Positions 47,730 through 55,825 of a stretch of DNA of 64,000 bases are shown here, piece after piece; the stretch's first letter is position 1, and the number at the start of each line of letters is the position of its first letter. The DNA comes from Polaromonas sp. JS666. GTDB taxonomy: Bacteria > Pseudomonadota > Gammaproteobacteria > Burkholderiales > Burkholderiaceae_C. The DNA lies in contig NZ_FNHX01000002.1 in the NCBI RefSeq assembly GCF_900103405.1, positions 500,496 to 564,495 on the forward strand. Direction: 5' to 3'. The position numbers and the translations under genes are program-made. A model generated the notes under the pieces. That model saw only the letters and a list, made by a program, of their open reading frames with translations. It ran no database searches and was not told the origin of the DNA.

Positions 47730-48415
47730 GCAAGTTCTCCTTTTAAAAATGCTTCCGCTGCGGCGGGAACCGGCCCGCCAAAAAAGGCCTCCGTGGGCAG
47801 GTCGGCCACCAGCCGGCCCAGCTCCAGGTAAATCACACGCTGCGCCAGTCGCTTGACCTGGCCCAGGTTGTGGCTGCTGAAGATCAGCGTCATGCCGGCG
47901 TCGGCGAACTCGGCCATCAGGCGCTCGACCTCGCGCTTGGCAGAGGGGTCAAGGCTGGCCGTGGGTTCGTCGAGCAGCAGGACCTGCGGCTTGAGCGCCC
48001 AGGCCCGCGCCAGCGCCACGCGCTGCTGCTGGCCGCCCGACAGGGCCTTGGCGTTGCGCGTGGCCAGATGCGCCAGGCCCACGCGTTCCAGCGCCACCAG
48101 CGCCTGCGCCTTGGCTTCGCGCCAGGGAACACCGGCCAGCCACAGGCCCAGCGCCACGTTTCGCAGCACACTGGCGCGCAGCATGTAAGGCCGCTGGAAC
48201 AGCATGGCCTGGCAGGCCCGCGTGTCATGCTGCAGGCTGCCGGCCGCAGGTTTGACGAGGCCGTTCAAGGTTCGCAGCAAGGTGCTTTTGCCGCTGCCGT
48301 TGGAGCCCACCAGCGCCAGCCTTTCGCCAGCCTGGATGCGCAGCGTGCAGCCGCTGAGCGCCTGGACGCGGCCGTAGTACACGTCCACGGCCTGCAGTTG
48401 GAAGAGCTCGGTCAT
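47726..48415 (-). CDS. tupC: Tungstate ABC transporter ATPase TupC
   Basis: A 229-residue ABC ATPase: Walker A GSNGSGKST, signature LSGGQQQR, Walker B VLLLDEPTA, H-loop His in 'IFSSHNLGQ'. It is short, without the C-terminal Mo-binding domain of ModC. It overlaps tupB and tupA by four bases each, so the importer is an operon. Confidence 0.9.
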   Translation of the reverse strand: MTELFQLQAVDVYYGRVQALSGCTLRIQAGERLALVGSNGSGKSTLLRTLNGLVKPAAGSLQHDTRACQAMLFQRPYMLRASVLRNVALGLWLAGVPWREAKAQALVALERVGLAHLATRNAKALSGGQQQRVALARAWALKPQVLLLDEPTASLDPSAKREVERLMAEFADAGMTLIFSSHNLGQVKRLAQRVIYLELGRLVADLPTEAFFGGPVPAAAEAFLKGELA

Positions 48416-49164
48416 GGCGCTCCTCCCTGGGCGGCCATGCCGGCGGCCGGGTCGGGCAGGCGGTCGTCGAGCTGTTCGCGCCAGCGCCGCAGGCCCGCGA
48501 TCAGGATGTTGAGCAGCAGCACCACACCCAGCAGCACCATGCCCAGGGCCAGGGCCAGCGGCAGATCACCCTTGCTGGTTTCCAGCGCGATCGCGGTGGT
48601 CATCACGCGCGTGAAGCCGTCGATGTTGCCGCCCACCACCATGACCGCGCCGACTTCCGAGACGGCCCGGCCGAAGGCGGCGATCAGCACCGTGAGCAAG
48701 GCATAACGTTCGTCCCACAGCAGGATCAGGCCGCGCACGAAGCGGCCCGCGCCCAGCGACTGGAACTGCTCGCCGTGGCTGCGGTCGGCGTCCTCTATCG
48801 CCTGGCGCACCAACGCGGTAACCACGGGCAGCACCAGTACGGCCTGCGCCAGCACCATGGCCTTGAAGGAAAACAGCCAGCCCAGGAAACCCAGCGGCCC
48901 GGTGCGCGAGAGCAGCAAATAGACCACCAGCCCGACCACCACCGAGGGCAGGGCCAGCGCGGTGTTGAGCAGGGCCAGCACCGCGCCGCGGCCGCGAAAG
49001 CGCGACACGCCCAGCCAGGCGCCCAGCAGCAGGCCGCCGCTGCAGGCGATCACACAGGCGGACGCACTCACGGCCAGCGAGCGGGCGACGATGCCGGCCA
49101 GCACGGGATCAAGCGAGGTGATGAGGGAAAAGGCCGTGGCGGCGCTGTCGGAGAAGGTGTTCAT
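48412..49164 (-). CDS. tupB: Tungstate ABC transporter permease TupB
   Basis: A 250-residue membrane permease with five to six segments. 'LLLWDERYALLTVLIAAFGR' and 'AVSEVGAVMVVGGNIDGFTR' form the EAA loop typical of TupB. It is the first gene of tupBCA-modA and is divergent from the regulator at 49318 across 153 bases that hold an inverted repeat. Confidence 0.9.
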   Translation of the reverse strand: MNTFSDSAATAFSLITSLDPVLAGIVARSLAVSASACVIACSGGLLLGAWLGVSRFRGRGAVLALLNTALALPSVVVGLVVYLLLSRTGPLGFLGWLFSFKAMVLAQAVLVLPVVTALVRQAIEDADRSHGEQFQSLGAGRFVRGLILLWDERYALLTVLIAAFGRAVSEVGAVMVVGGNIDGFTRVMTTAIALETSKGDLPLALALGMVLLGVVLLLNILIAGLRRWREQLDDRLPDPAAGMAAQGGAP

Positions 49165-49226
49165 TGAAGCTTTGTGCAGGACTCTAGCCTAGGGCCTAAG
49201 TCCTTGAATCACATCAGGAATCATCG

Positions 49227-49246
49227 CTATGAAGCGGTTTGCATAG
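49227..49246. promoter_or_regulatory. Candidate operator between tupB and its regulator
   Basis: CTATG and CATAG form an inverted repeat with a ten-base spacer, set in CGCTATG...CATAGGTTGCG. The half-site CGCTAT resembles ModE-type boxes. It lies between the divergent tupB and the ModE-like regulator, where an operator is expected. Confidence 0.4.
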
Positions 49247-49317
49247 GTTGCGGGGCCTGCCCGCTCACCCTGCCCCGCCGGCCCATGCACTCATAATCGA
49301 AGCCACCCTTGCCCGCC

Positions 49318-50433
49318 ATGCACAAAGTCGAACTCTCCTACCTGCTCACGCCGCAGCGCGGCAAAAGCGCGCTGATACGCAACCCGCTGATGGACCTGCT
49401 CCACGCGGTGCGCGAGCAGGGTTCCATCTCGAAGGCTTCCAAGGCGCTGGACCTGTCCTACCGCCACGTGTGGGGTGCGCTCAAGGACTGGGAGCAGACG
49501 CTGGGGCGCGAGCTCATCGTCTGGGACAAGGGCCAGCGCGCGCGGCTCACCGAATTCGGCGAAAAGCTGCTGTGGGCCGAGCGCCAGGCGCAGGCCCGGC
49601 TGGCGCCGCAGATCGAAGCCCTGACCAGCGACATCGAGCGCGCGTTCTCCACGGCCTTCGACGACGAGGCCCATGTGCTCACGCTGTACGCCAGCCACGA
49701 CGCGGCGCTGTCGGCGCTGCGCGAACAGGCCGGCCCGCGCGGCCTGCACCTGGATATCCGTTTCATGGGCAGCGTGGACGCGATCGCGGCGCTGAACGCG
49801 GGGCGCTGCATGATGGCGGGTTTCCACACGCTGGAGCAGCCGGGCAGCCAGTCCCTCACCGCTCGCAGCTACCGCAACCTGCTCAAGCCCGGGCTGCACA
49901 AGCTGATCGGCTTTGCCCACCGCACGCAGGGCCTGATGGTGGCCAAAAACAACCCGCTGCGCATTACATCCGCCGCCGACCTGGCGCGGCCCGGCCTGCG
50001 CTATGTCAATCGCGCTGAAGGCACGGGCACGCGCGTGCTGCTCGATGAATTGCTGGCCAGGGCCGGCGTGGCCTCGTCCGCAATCCAGGGCTACCAGAGC
50101 CAGGAGCCTTCGCACACCGCCGTGGCCCAGGCTATCGCCAGCGACGCGGCCGACGCGGGCCTGGGCATTGAAGCGGCGGCGCGTGAAAAAGGCCTGGGCT
50201 TTGTGCCGCTGGCGCAGGAGCGCTACCACCTGGTCTGTCTGAAGTCGGAACTGCCCACGCCGCAGGTGCAGGCGCTGCTCAAGGAACTGCAAAGCCGCGA
50301 CTGGCAGGCCACCCTGGAGCACCTGCCCGGCTACAGCGGCAAGCTGGCCCAGAGTGGCAAGGTGCTGTCGCTGCGCGCCACCCTGCCCTGGTGGACTTAC
50401 CGCAAGGAAAAGCCCGGCAAAGCCAAGGCCTGA
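49318..50433 (+). CDS. ModE-like HTH regulator fused to a periplasmic-binding-protein-like domain
   Basis: A 371-residue cytoplasmic protein. Residues about 15-75 are a ModE/LysR-type winged HTH ('LHAVREQGSISKASKALDL', 'SYRHVWGALKDWE'), and residues about 110-340 are a PBP-like ligand domain ('LTLYASHDAALSALREQ', 'VDAIAALNAGRCMMAGFHT', 'NRAEGTGTRVLLDEL'), similar to one-component regulators of molybdate/tungstate genes. The start at 49318 (MHKVELSY) was chosen over TTG 49309. It is divergent from tupB and likely represses the importer when metal is bound, by analogy with ModE and TunR. Confidence 0.85.
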   Translation: MHKVELSYLLTPQRGKSALIRNPLMDLLHAVREQGSISKASKALDLSYRHVWGALKDWEQTLGRELIVWDKGQRARLTEFGEKLLWAERQAQARLAPQIEALTSDIERAFSTAFDDEAHVLTLYASHDAALSALREQAGPRGLHLDIRFMGSVDAIAALNAGRCMMAGFHTLEQPGSQSLTARSYRNLLKPGLHKLIGFAHRTQGLMVAKNNPLRITSAADLARPGLRYVNRAEGTGTRVLLDELLARAGVASSAIQGYQSQEPSHTAVAQAIASDAADAGLGIEAAAREKGLGFVPLAQERYHLVCLKSELPTPQVQALLKELQSRDWQATLEHLPGYSGKLAQSGKVLSLRATLPWWTYRKEKPGKAKA

Positions 50434-50439
50434 CTCTTT

Positions 50440-51666
50440 TCAGAGCGCGCAGGAACGAAAGCCGCAGAACACGTCGTCGCGGCCCGGCAAGGCAAAGCCG
50501 CGGTGCCTGGGATTTTTCATACGCGCGCGCGTCGCGAAGGAAGCGCCGCGCAGCACCTTGTGCGTGCCGAAGCGCGGCTGCGAATAAGCCTGCCAGGGGC
50601 CGGGCACAAAACCCGGATAGGGCCTGAAGCTGCTGCCCACCCACTCCCAGACATCGCCCCATTTAAAACCGCGCCGCGCCGCCGTGTGGGCGGCCAGTTC
50701 CCACTCCACTTCGGCAGGCAGCCTGCGCCCGGCCCAGCGGCACCAGGCGTCGGCCTCCCACCAGCTCATGTGCATGGCCGGCTGGTTGCCTTGCATGCGG
50801 CGCGGCACGCCGAAGCGGTTCTGTATCACCGCGCCGCTGGAGATGCCGATCTGGTCCACATAACGCGGGCCGCGCCGGCCTTCGCCCGCGGCCTGGCCCT
50901 GCAGCCAGCGCCAGCCGTCCGGCTGCCAGAGCTCCTCGCGGTCGTAACCGCCGTCGCCGACGAATTCCACATACTGGGCCCAGCTCACGGGCTGCGCGTC
51001 GATTTCAAATTCCGGCACGCTGACGGCATGCGCCGCCTGTTCATTGTCAAAGACGAACCCCGTGCCCGGTGCGCAGCCCATCTGCCACACCGTGGCCGGA
51101 ACCAGCAGGGGCTCGCGCAGCGCCATGGGCACCGGCGTGAAAGCGTCCGCCAAGGTTTTGTCCAGCGCCAGGCCCAGGGTTTGCGCGCTGCGCACCAGGG
51201 CCTCGCCGCGCATGTCTTCGAAGAACAGGCTGAGCCGGTAGAAGTACAGCGCATCGTCGCTGCCGGCGGGCCCGGTTTTCTCCAGCAGGTCCAGCGTGCT
51301 TTCCAGTGTGTCCAGCAGGTAGGCGCGGCAGTGCGCCATGCCCGGCAAGTCCAGCGTCCAGCGCGCGCTGTGCGGCACGGCCTGCGCATTCCACCAGCGG
51401 TCGGCGTTCGGTTCTACGGACGCGAGCCGGGTGCGCGCGGGATCGCAGCGCGTGCCCAGGGCGCGCTGTGTATTGCGGGCTATCCACCACTCCTGGAACC
51501 AGCCCACATGGCCGAGCTCCCACAGCGGCGGGTTGACGTTGGGCAGGCAAGGCACGGCGAAATTCCCGGCCTCCAGCGCCTGCTGGTATTGCGCGAACAA
51601 ATGCAGGGTGTTGTTGCGCGCATCCATCAGTGCCAGCGACAGCGGGCCACGGCCGGCGCCGCGCAT
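50440..51666 (-). CDS. EgtB/SenA-like protein (ergothioneine/selenoneine synthase family), iron ligands altered
   Basis: A 408-residue protein with an N-terminal DinB-like domain (about 15-165) and a C-terminal formylglycine-generating-enzyme-type domain (about 185-405; 'MHMSWWEADAWCRWAGRRLP', 'VWEWVGSSFRPYPGF'). This layout is that of EgtB and of SenA, which joins selenosugar to trimethylhistidine. His53 in WELGHVGWF is kept, but the second motif reads FEDMRGE at 149-155, where EgtB-type enzymes have HxxxHxE; so two of the three iron ligands appear replaced by Phe149 and Arg153. Activity is therefore doubtful. The start at 51666 is a choice; the frame is open to 51807 and an ATG at 51627 is also possible. 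It is divergent from the PilL-like gene. Confidence 0.75.
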   Translation of the reverse strand: MRGAGRGPLSLALMDARNNTLHLFAQYQQALEAGNFAVPCLPNVNPPLWELGHVGWFQEWWIARNTQRALGTRCDPARTRLASVEPNADRWWNAQAVPHSARWTLDLPGMAHCRAYLLDTLESTLDLLEKTGPAGSDDALYFYRLSLFFEDMRGEALVRSAQTLGLALDKTLADAFTPVPMALREPLLVPATVWQMGCAPGTGFVFDNEQAAHAVSVPEFEIDAQPVSWAQYVEFVGDGGYDREELWQPDGWRWLQGQAAGEGRRGPRYVDQIGISSGAVIQNRFGVPRRMQGNQPAMHMSWWEADAWCRWAGRRLPAEVEWELAAHTAARRGFKWGDVWEWVGSSFRPYPGFVPGPWQAYSQPRFGTHKVLRGASFATRARMKNPRHRGFALPGRDDVFCGFRSCAL

Positions 51667-52085
51667 CGCGGGCGAATCCGCCAGGCCGCCTGCCGCGGCA
51701 GGCAATGAGGAGGGTAATGAATTTGGTGTAGCGTCTGAAGCCAAGGCTGCCGTCCTCGCATGCCCGGCCGCGATGGACACCACCAAGGCGCCATCACATC
51801 CGTGCACGCGTTGAGGCCAGAATAGCAGAGACAGGGCCAGCCGGCAGGCTTTAAGTCAATAGCGTGCATCAGGTGTTTTCCCTCGGCCGGCGGCTGTCCA
51901 TCGCGCCCGCGCGACCGCCGGTCGGCCCGCGCGGCGCATGCGTATTTTCCACTTTTGATTCGGCAAAGACGCGGATAGACTGCGGCCAGTTCTCCTTCAA
52001 TTGGAGGAGCTACCCTGGGGCACAGCGTTTGCCTCCGGGCTCACCGCGACCTCAAAAAAGCGATCCCTTACCGGCCCGACCCCAC

Positions 52086-53852
52086 ATGCAATTACACGAC
52101 CTCAATTCACAGCCCGCCGAACTCGACCTGACCCTGCTGGATCTCGGGCCCCTGGCCTGGGTGCTGGAGGAATTGCGTAAATCGCTGGAGGGCTCGACCA
52201 AGGCGCTCAAACGTTTCATGCGCGAGACCGAGGCCGGGCGCGACTCCGAGATCGGCGCGCTGGACGCGGGCCAGTTGCGCATCGCGCGCCAGCAATTGCA
52301 CCAGGCCGTGGGCGCGCTGGAGATGGTGGGCATGAGCGCCCCGGCGCTGGTGCTGCGGGCCATGGAAACCGCGGTGCAGAAATTCATACAGTCGCCGGTG
52401 CAGTGCAACCAGGATGCCATAGGCAAGATCGAACTGGCGGGCTTTTCCATCGTCCACTACCTCGAAGACGTGCTGGCGGGCAAGCCGGCTTCGGCGGTCT
52501 CACTCTTCCCCCAGTACCGCGACATCCAGGGCCTGGTCGGCGCCGACCGCGTCCACCCCGCGGACCTCTGGGTCTTCGAGTGGCGCTGGATAGAGCCGGT
52601 GCTGGACATCACTGTCCCTGACTGCGAATACGGCGATGAAACCCGGCAACTGCTGGACCGGCTGATGCTGACCCTGATACGCACCGGCGACGCAGAGGCC
52701 GCGCGCAGCCTTCGCGACACCTGCCTGGGCTTTGCAAAAACGCAGACCGGCATTGAATCCCGAACCTTCTGGAAGATAGCCGCCGGTTTTTTCGAGGCGC
52801 TGGCACAGGGCCTGCTGAACGTCGACCTCTATGTGAAGCGGGCGACCCTGCGCGTGCTGCTGCAATACGTGTGGCTGGCCAAGGGCACGGAGGCCTCGGC
52901 CAGGCTCGCCGAAGACCTGCTCTTCCTGTGTTCCCAGGCGAAAGTCCAGCGCTCCAGCGACTCGCCGGTGCTGTCGGCGGTGCGCTCGGCCTACGGCCTC
53001 AAACGCTTCAAGCCGGTGGACTATGAGTCGGTCCAGTTCGGCCGCTTCGCGCCGGCACTGATCGCCCAGGCCCGCAAGCGCATCGCCTCGGCCAAGGAAA
53101 CCTGGTCGGCGGCGACCGCGGGCGACCTCGGCAAATTCAAGATGCTGACCGACCAGTTCAGCCTGGTCACGGATTCGCTGGTCAAGCTGCACCCGCCCAG
53201 CGAAGTGCTGGCGCGCGCCATGAGTCGCGTGATTGAAAGCACAGTCGCATCCGGCCAGGCGCCCAGGCCCGAACTGGCGCTGGAATTCGCCACCGCCGTG
53301 CTTTTCCTGGAGGCCGTGTTCGACGACTTCGATCCCAACGACCCCCAGCTGTGGGCGCGCACGGCGCGCCTGGCCGAGCGGCTGCAGAGCGCGCGCGACG
53401 GCGGCCCCGCGCAACCCCTGGAGTCGTGGATGGAGCAGCTCTACCAGCGCGTCAACGACAAGCAGACCATGGGAAGCGTGGTCGGCGAGCTGCAAACCTC
53501 CCTGGCCGCGCTGGAGAAATCGCTGGACCTGTTCTTCCGCACGCCCAAAGACACCCAGCTGCTGGCCGTGGTGCCGGGGCAACTGGCGCAGATGCAGGGC
53601 GTGCTGTCCGTGCTGGACCTGGACCAGGCCGCGCTCGCGGTGACGCACATGCGCGAACTGGTCGAGCGCATGCTCAAGCCCGGCGCCGACGAACAAAAAG
53701 CCCACGCGGACGGCATCTTCGACAGGCTGGGCAACAACCTGGGCGCGCTGAGCTTTCTGATCGACATGCTCAACTACCAGCCCGCGCTGGCCAAGCGGCT
53801 GTTTGTCTACGATGCCGCCAAAGGCGAACTCAAGGCCGACAAGGAACAGTAA
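52086..53852 (+). CDS. Stand-alone N-terminal module of PilL/ChpA-type kinase (FimL-like)
   Basis: A 588-residue protein matching the N-terminal region of the large type IV pilus chemotaxis kinase PilL/ChpA, as in FimL ('PLAWVLEELRKSLEGSTKAL', 'ARQQLHQAVGALEMVGM', 'LFPQYRDIQGLVGADRVHPA'). The Hpt, CheA-kinase and CheY domains that follow in PilL are missing; the protein stops after 'FLIDMLNYQPALAKRLF' and selD follows 134 bases later. FimL in Pseudomonas is a stand-alone scaffold that links the Chp system to cAMP. The start at 52086 gives the family N-terminus MQLHDLNSQPA. It may thus be a scaffold or a truncated copy. Confidence 0.72.
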   Translation: MQLHDLNSQPAELDLTLLDLGPLAWVLEELRKSLEGSTKALKRFMRETEAGRDSEIGALDAGQLRIARQQLHQAVGALEMVGMSAPALVLRAMETAVQKFIQSPVQCNQDAIGKIELAGFSIVHYLEDVLAGKPASAVSLFPQYRDIQGLVGADRVHPADLWVFEWRWIEPVLDITVPDCEYGDETRQLLDRLMLTLIRTGDAEAARSLRDTCLGFAKTQTGIESRTFWKIAAGFFEALAQGLLNVDLYVKRATLRVLLQYVWLAKGTEASARLAEDLLFLCSQAKVQRSSDSPVLSAVRSAYGLKRFKPVDYESVQFGRFAPALIAQARKRIASAKETWSAATAGDLGKFKMLTDQFSLVTDSLVKLHPPSEVLARAMSRVIESTVASGQAPRPELALEFATAVLFLEAVFDDFDPNDPQLWARTARLAERLQSARDGGPAQPLESWMEQLYQRVNDKQTMGSVVGELQTSLAALEKSLDLFFRTPKDTQLLAVVPGQLAQMQGVLSVLDLDQAALAVTHMRELVERMLKPGADEQKAHADGIFDRLGNNLGALSFLIDMLNYQPALAKRLFVYDAAKGELKADKEQ

Positions 53853-53986
53853 GCCGGTTGGGCCAGCCTCGCCGCGTGGCGGCTTGCGGAGAAAGCGCGC
53901 CGGGCTGTTGTTTTAAACTGGCCCGGCAACACACGGACGCCCGTCACACCGCATGGGCGCCGCTGGACATCCCGGAAAGCCTTGCC

Positions 53987-55060
53987 ATGAACGCCCCCCA
54001 AAAGCCCTCGTCCGCCGCACCCCGGCTCACCAGCCTCTCGCACGGCGGCGGTTGCGGCTGCAAGATCGCGCCCGGCGTGCTCAGCGAGATCCTGAAAAAT
54101 TCGGGCAACCTGCCGGGCCTGAACATTCCGCCGCAACTGCTGGTGGGCATAGAGACCGCGGACGATGCGGCCGTGTACCAGCTCAACGACGAGCAGGCGC
54201 TGATCGCCACCACCGACTTCTTCATGCCCATCGTGGACGATCCCTACGACTTCGGGCGCATCGCCGCGACCAACGCGATCAGCGACGTCTACGCCATGGG
54301 CGGCACGCCCATCATGGCGCTGGGGCTGGTGGGCATGCCCGTCAACGTGCTGCCGCTGGAAACCATAGGCGCCATCCTGCGCGGCGGCCAGGACGCCTGC
54401 CGCGAGGCCGGCATCCCGATCGCGGGCGGCCACACCATCGATTCGGTGGAGCCCATCTACGGCCTGGTGGTGATGGGCCTGGTGCACCCTTCGCGCGTCA
54501 AGAAAAATTCCGGCGCGCGCGCCGGCGATGTGCTGGTGCTGGGCAAGCCGCTGGGCGTGGGCATACTCTCGGCGGCGCTGAAAAAGGAAAAACTCGATGC
54601 CCAGGGTTACGCCCGCATGGTCGCGCTCACCACGCAGCTCAACAAGCCCGGCATCGCCCTGGCGCGCATGGAAGGCGTGCACGCGCTGACCGACATCACC
54701 GGCTTCGGCCTGGCCGGCCACGGCCTGGAACTGGCGCGCGGCGCCGGCCTGCAGGCCCGCATCAACTGGCAGCGCGTCCCCTTGATCCCTGGCGCGCGCG
54801 AACTCGCGGCACAAGGCTGCGTGACGGGCGCCTCAGGCCGCAATTGGGCCAGCTATGGGAGCGAGGTGAACTTGCCGGCCGGCTTCACCGAGGTCGACAA
54901 GGCCTTGCTGAGCGACCCACAGACCTCGGGCGGCCTGCTGGTGTCCTGTAGCGCGGACAGCGCGGACGAAGTGCTGGGGATTTTCCGGGAGCAGGGGTTT
55001 GGGGATGCGGCCGTCATTGGGGAAGTCGCCGCAGGGAAAGGAATAACGGTTCAGGAATGA
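53987..55060 (+). CDS. selD: Selenide, water dikinase SelD
   Basis: A 357-residue ATP-dependent enzyme that makes selenophosphate, the selenium donor for selenocysteine, 2-selenouridine and selenoneine. The catalytic loop GGGCGCKIAPG has Cys23 and Lys26, equal to Cys17 and Lys20 of E. coli, so this is the Cys form without Sec. 'TTDFFMPIVDDPYDFGRIAA' and 'DPQTSGGLLVS' are family motifs. The start at 53987 (MNAPQKP) was chosen; the frame is open further upstream within the PilL-like gene, where it is shadow. No selA, selB, selU or senB is in the window, so the user of selenophosphate is not known. Confidence 0.95.
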   Translation: MNAPQKPSSAAPRLTSLSHGGGCGCKIAPGVLSEILKNSGNLPGLNIPPQLLVGIETADDAAVYQLNDEQALIATTDFFMPIVDDPYDFGRIAATNAISDVYAMGGTPIMALGLVGMPVNVLPLETIGAILRGGQDACREAGIPIAGGHTIDSVEPIYGLVVMGLVHPSRVKKNSGARAGDVLVLGKPLGVGILSAALKKEKLDAQGYARMVALTTQLNKPGIALARMEGVHALTDITGFGLAGHGLELARGAGLQARINWQRVPLIPGARELAAQGCVTGASGRNWASYGSEVNLPAGFTEVDKALLSDPQTSGGLLVSCSADSADEVLGIFREQGFGDAAVIGEVAAGKGITVQE

Positions 55061-55238
55061 CCGTTCGCTGAAAAAAGAGGCAGGGGGCCTGCCACAGGCG
55101 CAATACCCCTAGGGTAAACCCGGAAATTTTTTGTCAGTCTTTATTCAGTGCGGCGGCGGGCATCCGTCGTACCATTCATGCCTCGGCGTACCCGGTGGGT
55201 ACTTTCTCATTCAAAAAAACTGATCGGAGACATCCCCC

Positions 55239-55778
55239 GTGTCCGCACTCCTCAAACTCGCACTGGCCTATGACTGGCTGACCACGCGGCTGGGCAAGAT
55301 CGCCGCCTGGACGGTGCTGCTGGCCGCGCTGATCTCGGCCGGCAATGCCTTCGTACGCTACGGCCTGGACATCAGCTCCAACGGCTGGCTGGAAATCCAG
55401 TGGTATCTGTTCGCCGCCACCGTGATGCTGGGCGCGCCCGTGGTGCTCAAGCTCAACGAGCACGTGCGGGTCGACATCATCTACGGCAAGCTCAAAGGCA
55501 ATGGGCCGGTCTATGTGGACATCTTCGGCCTGATCTTCTTCCTGCTGCCGGTGATGGGCCTGATGGCCTACCTGAGCTGGCCGCTGTTCATGAGCATGTA
55601 CCGCTCCGGGGAAGTCTCGGGCAACGCGGGCGGCCTGATCCGCTGGCCCGCGATGCTGCTGCTGCCGCTGGGCTTCGGCCTGATGTTCGTGCAGGGCCTG
55701 TCGGAAATCATCAAGCGCATCTGCTACCTCCAGGGCAAGTTCGAGATGGACACGCACTACGAGAAGCCGGTCCAGTGA
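55239..55778 (+). CDS. TRAP transporter small permease DctQ
   Basis: A 179-residue membrane protein with four segments (about 20-40, 55-75, 95-115, 135-155). The start is GTG 55239 with GGAG upstream. 'NGWLEIQWYLFAATVMLGAP' and 'NEHVRVDIIYG' are the DctQ core motifs. It pairs with the large permease at 55826 (47-base gap). Upstream, 178 bases hold the likely promoter and an imperfect inverted repeat around GTACCCGGTGGGTAC. Confidence 0.9.
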   Translation: MSALLKLALAYDWLTTRLGKIAAWTVLLAALISAGNAFVRYGLDISSNGWLEIQWYLFAATVMLGAPVVLKLNEHVRVDIIYGKLKGNGPVYVDIFGLIFFLLPVMGLMAYLSWPLFMSMYRSGEVSGNAGGLIRWPAMLLLPLGFGLMFVQGLSEIIKRICYLQGKFEMDTHYEKPVQ

Positions 55779-55825
55779 TCCGTTTGCATCACCCGCTCCC
55801 ATAAAAATACTTTCAGGACTACCCC

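Noticed and set aside
50440..55060. A complete selenoneine gene cluster
   Set aside because: No senB is present, the SenA-like protein lacks expected iron ligands, and selD is not adjacent.
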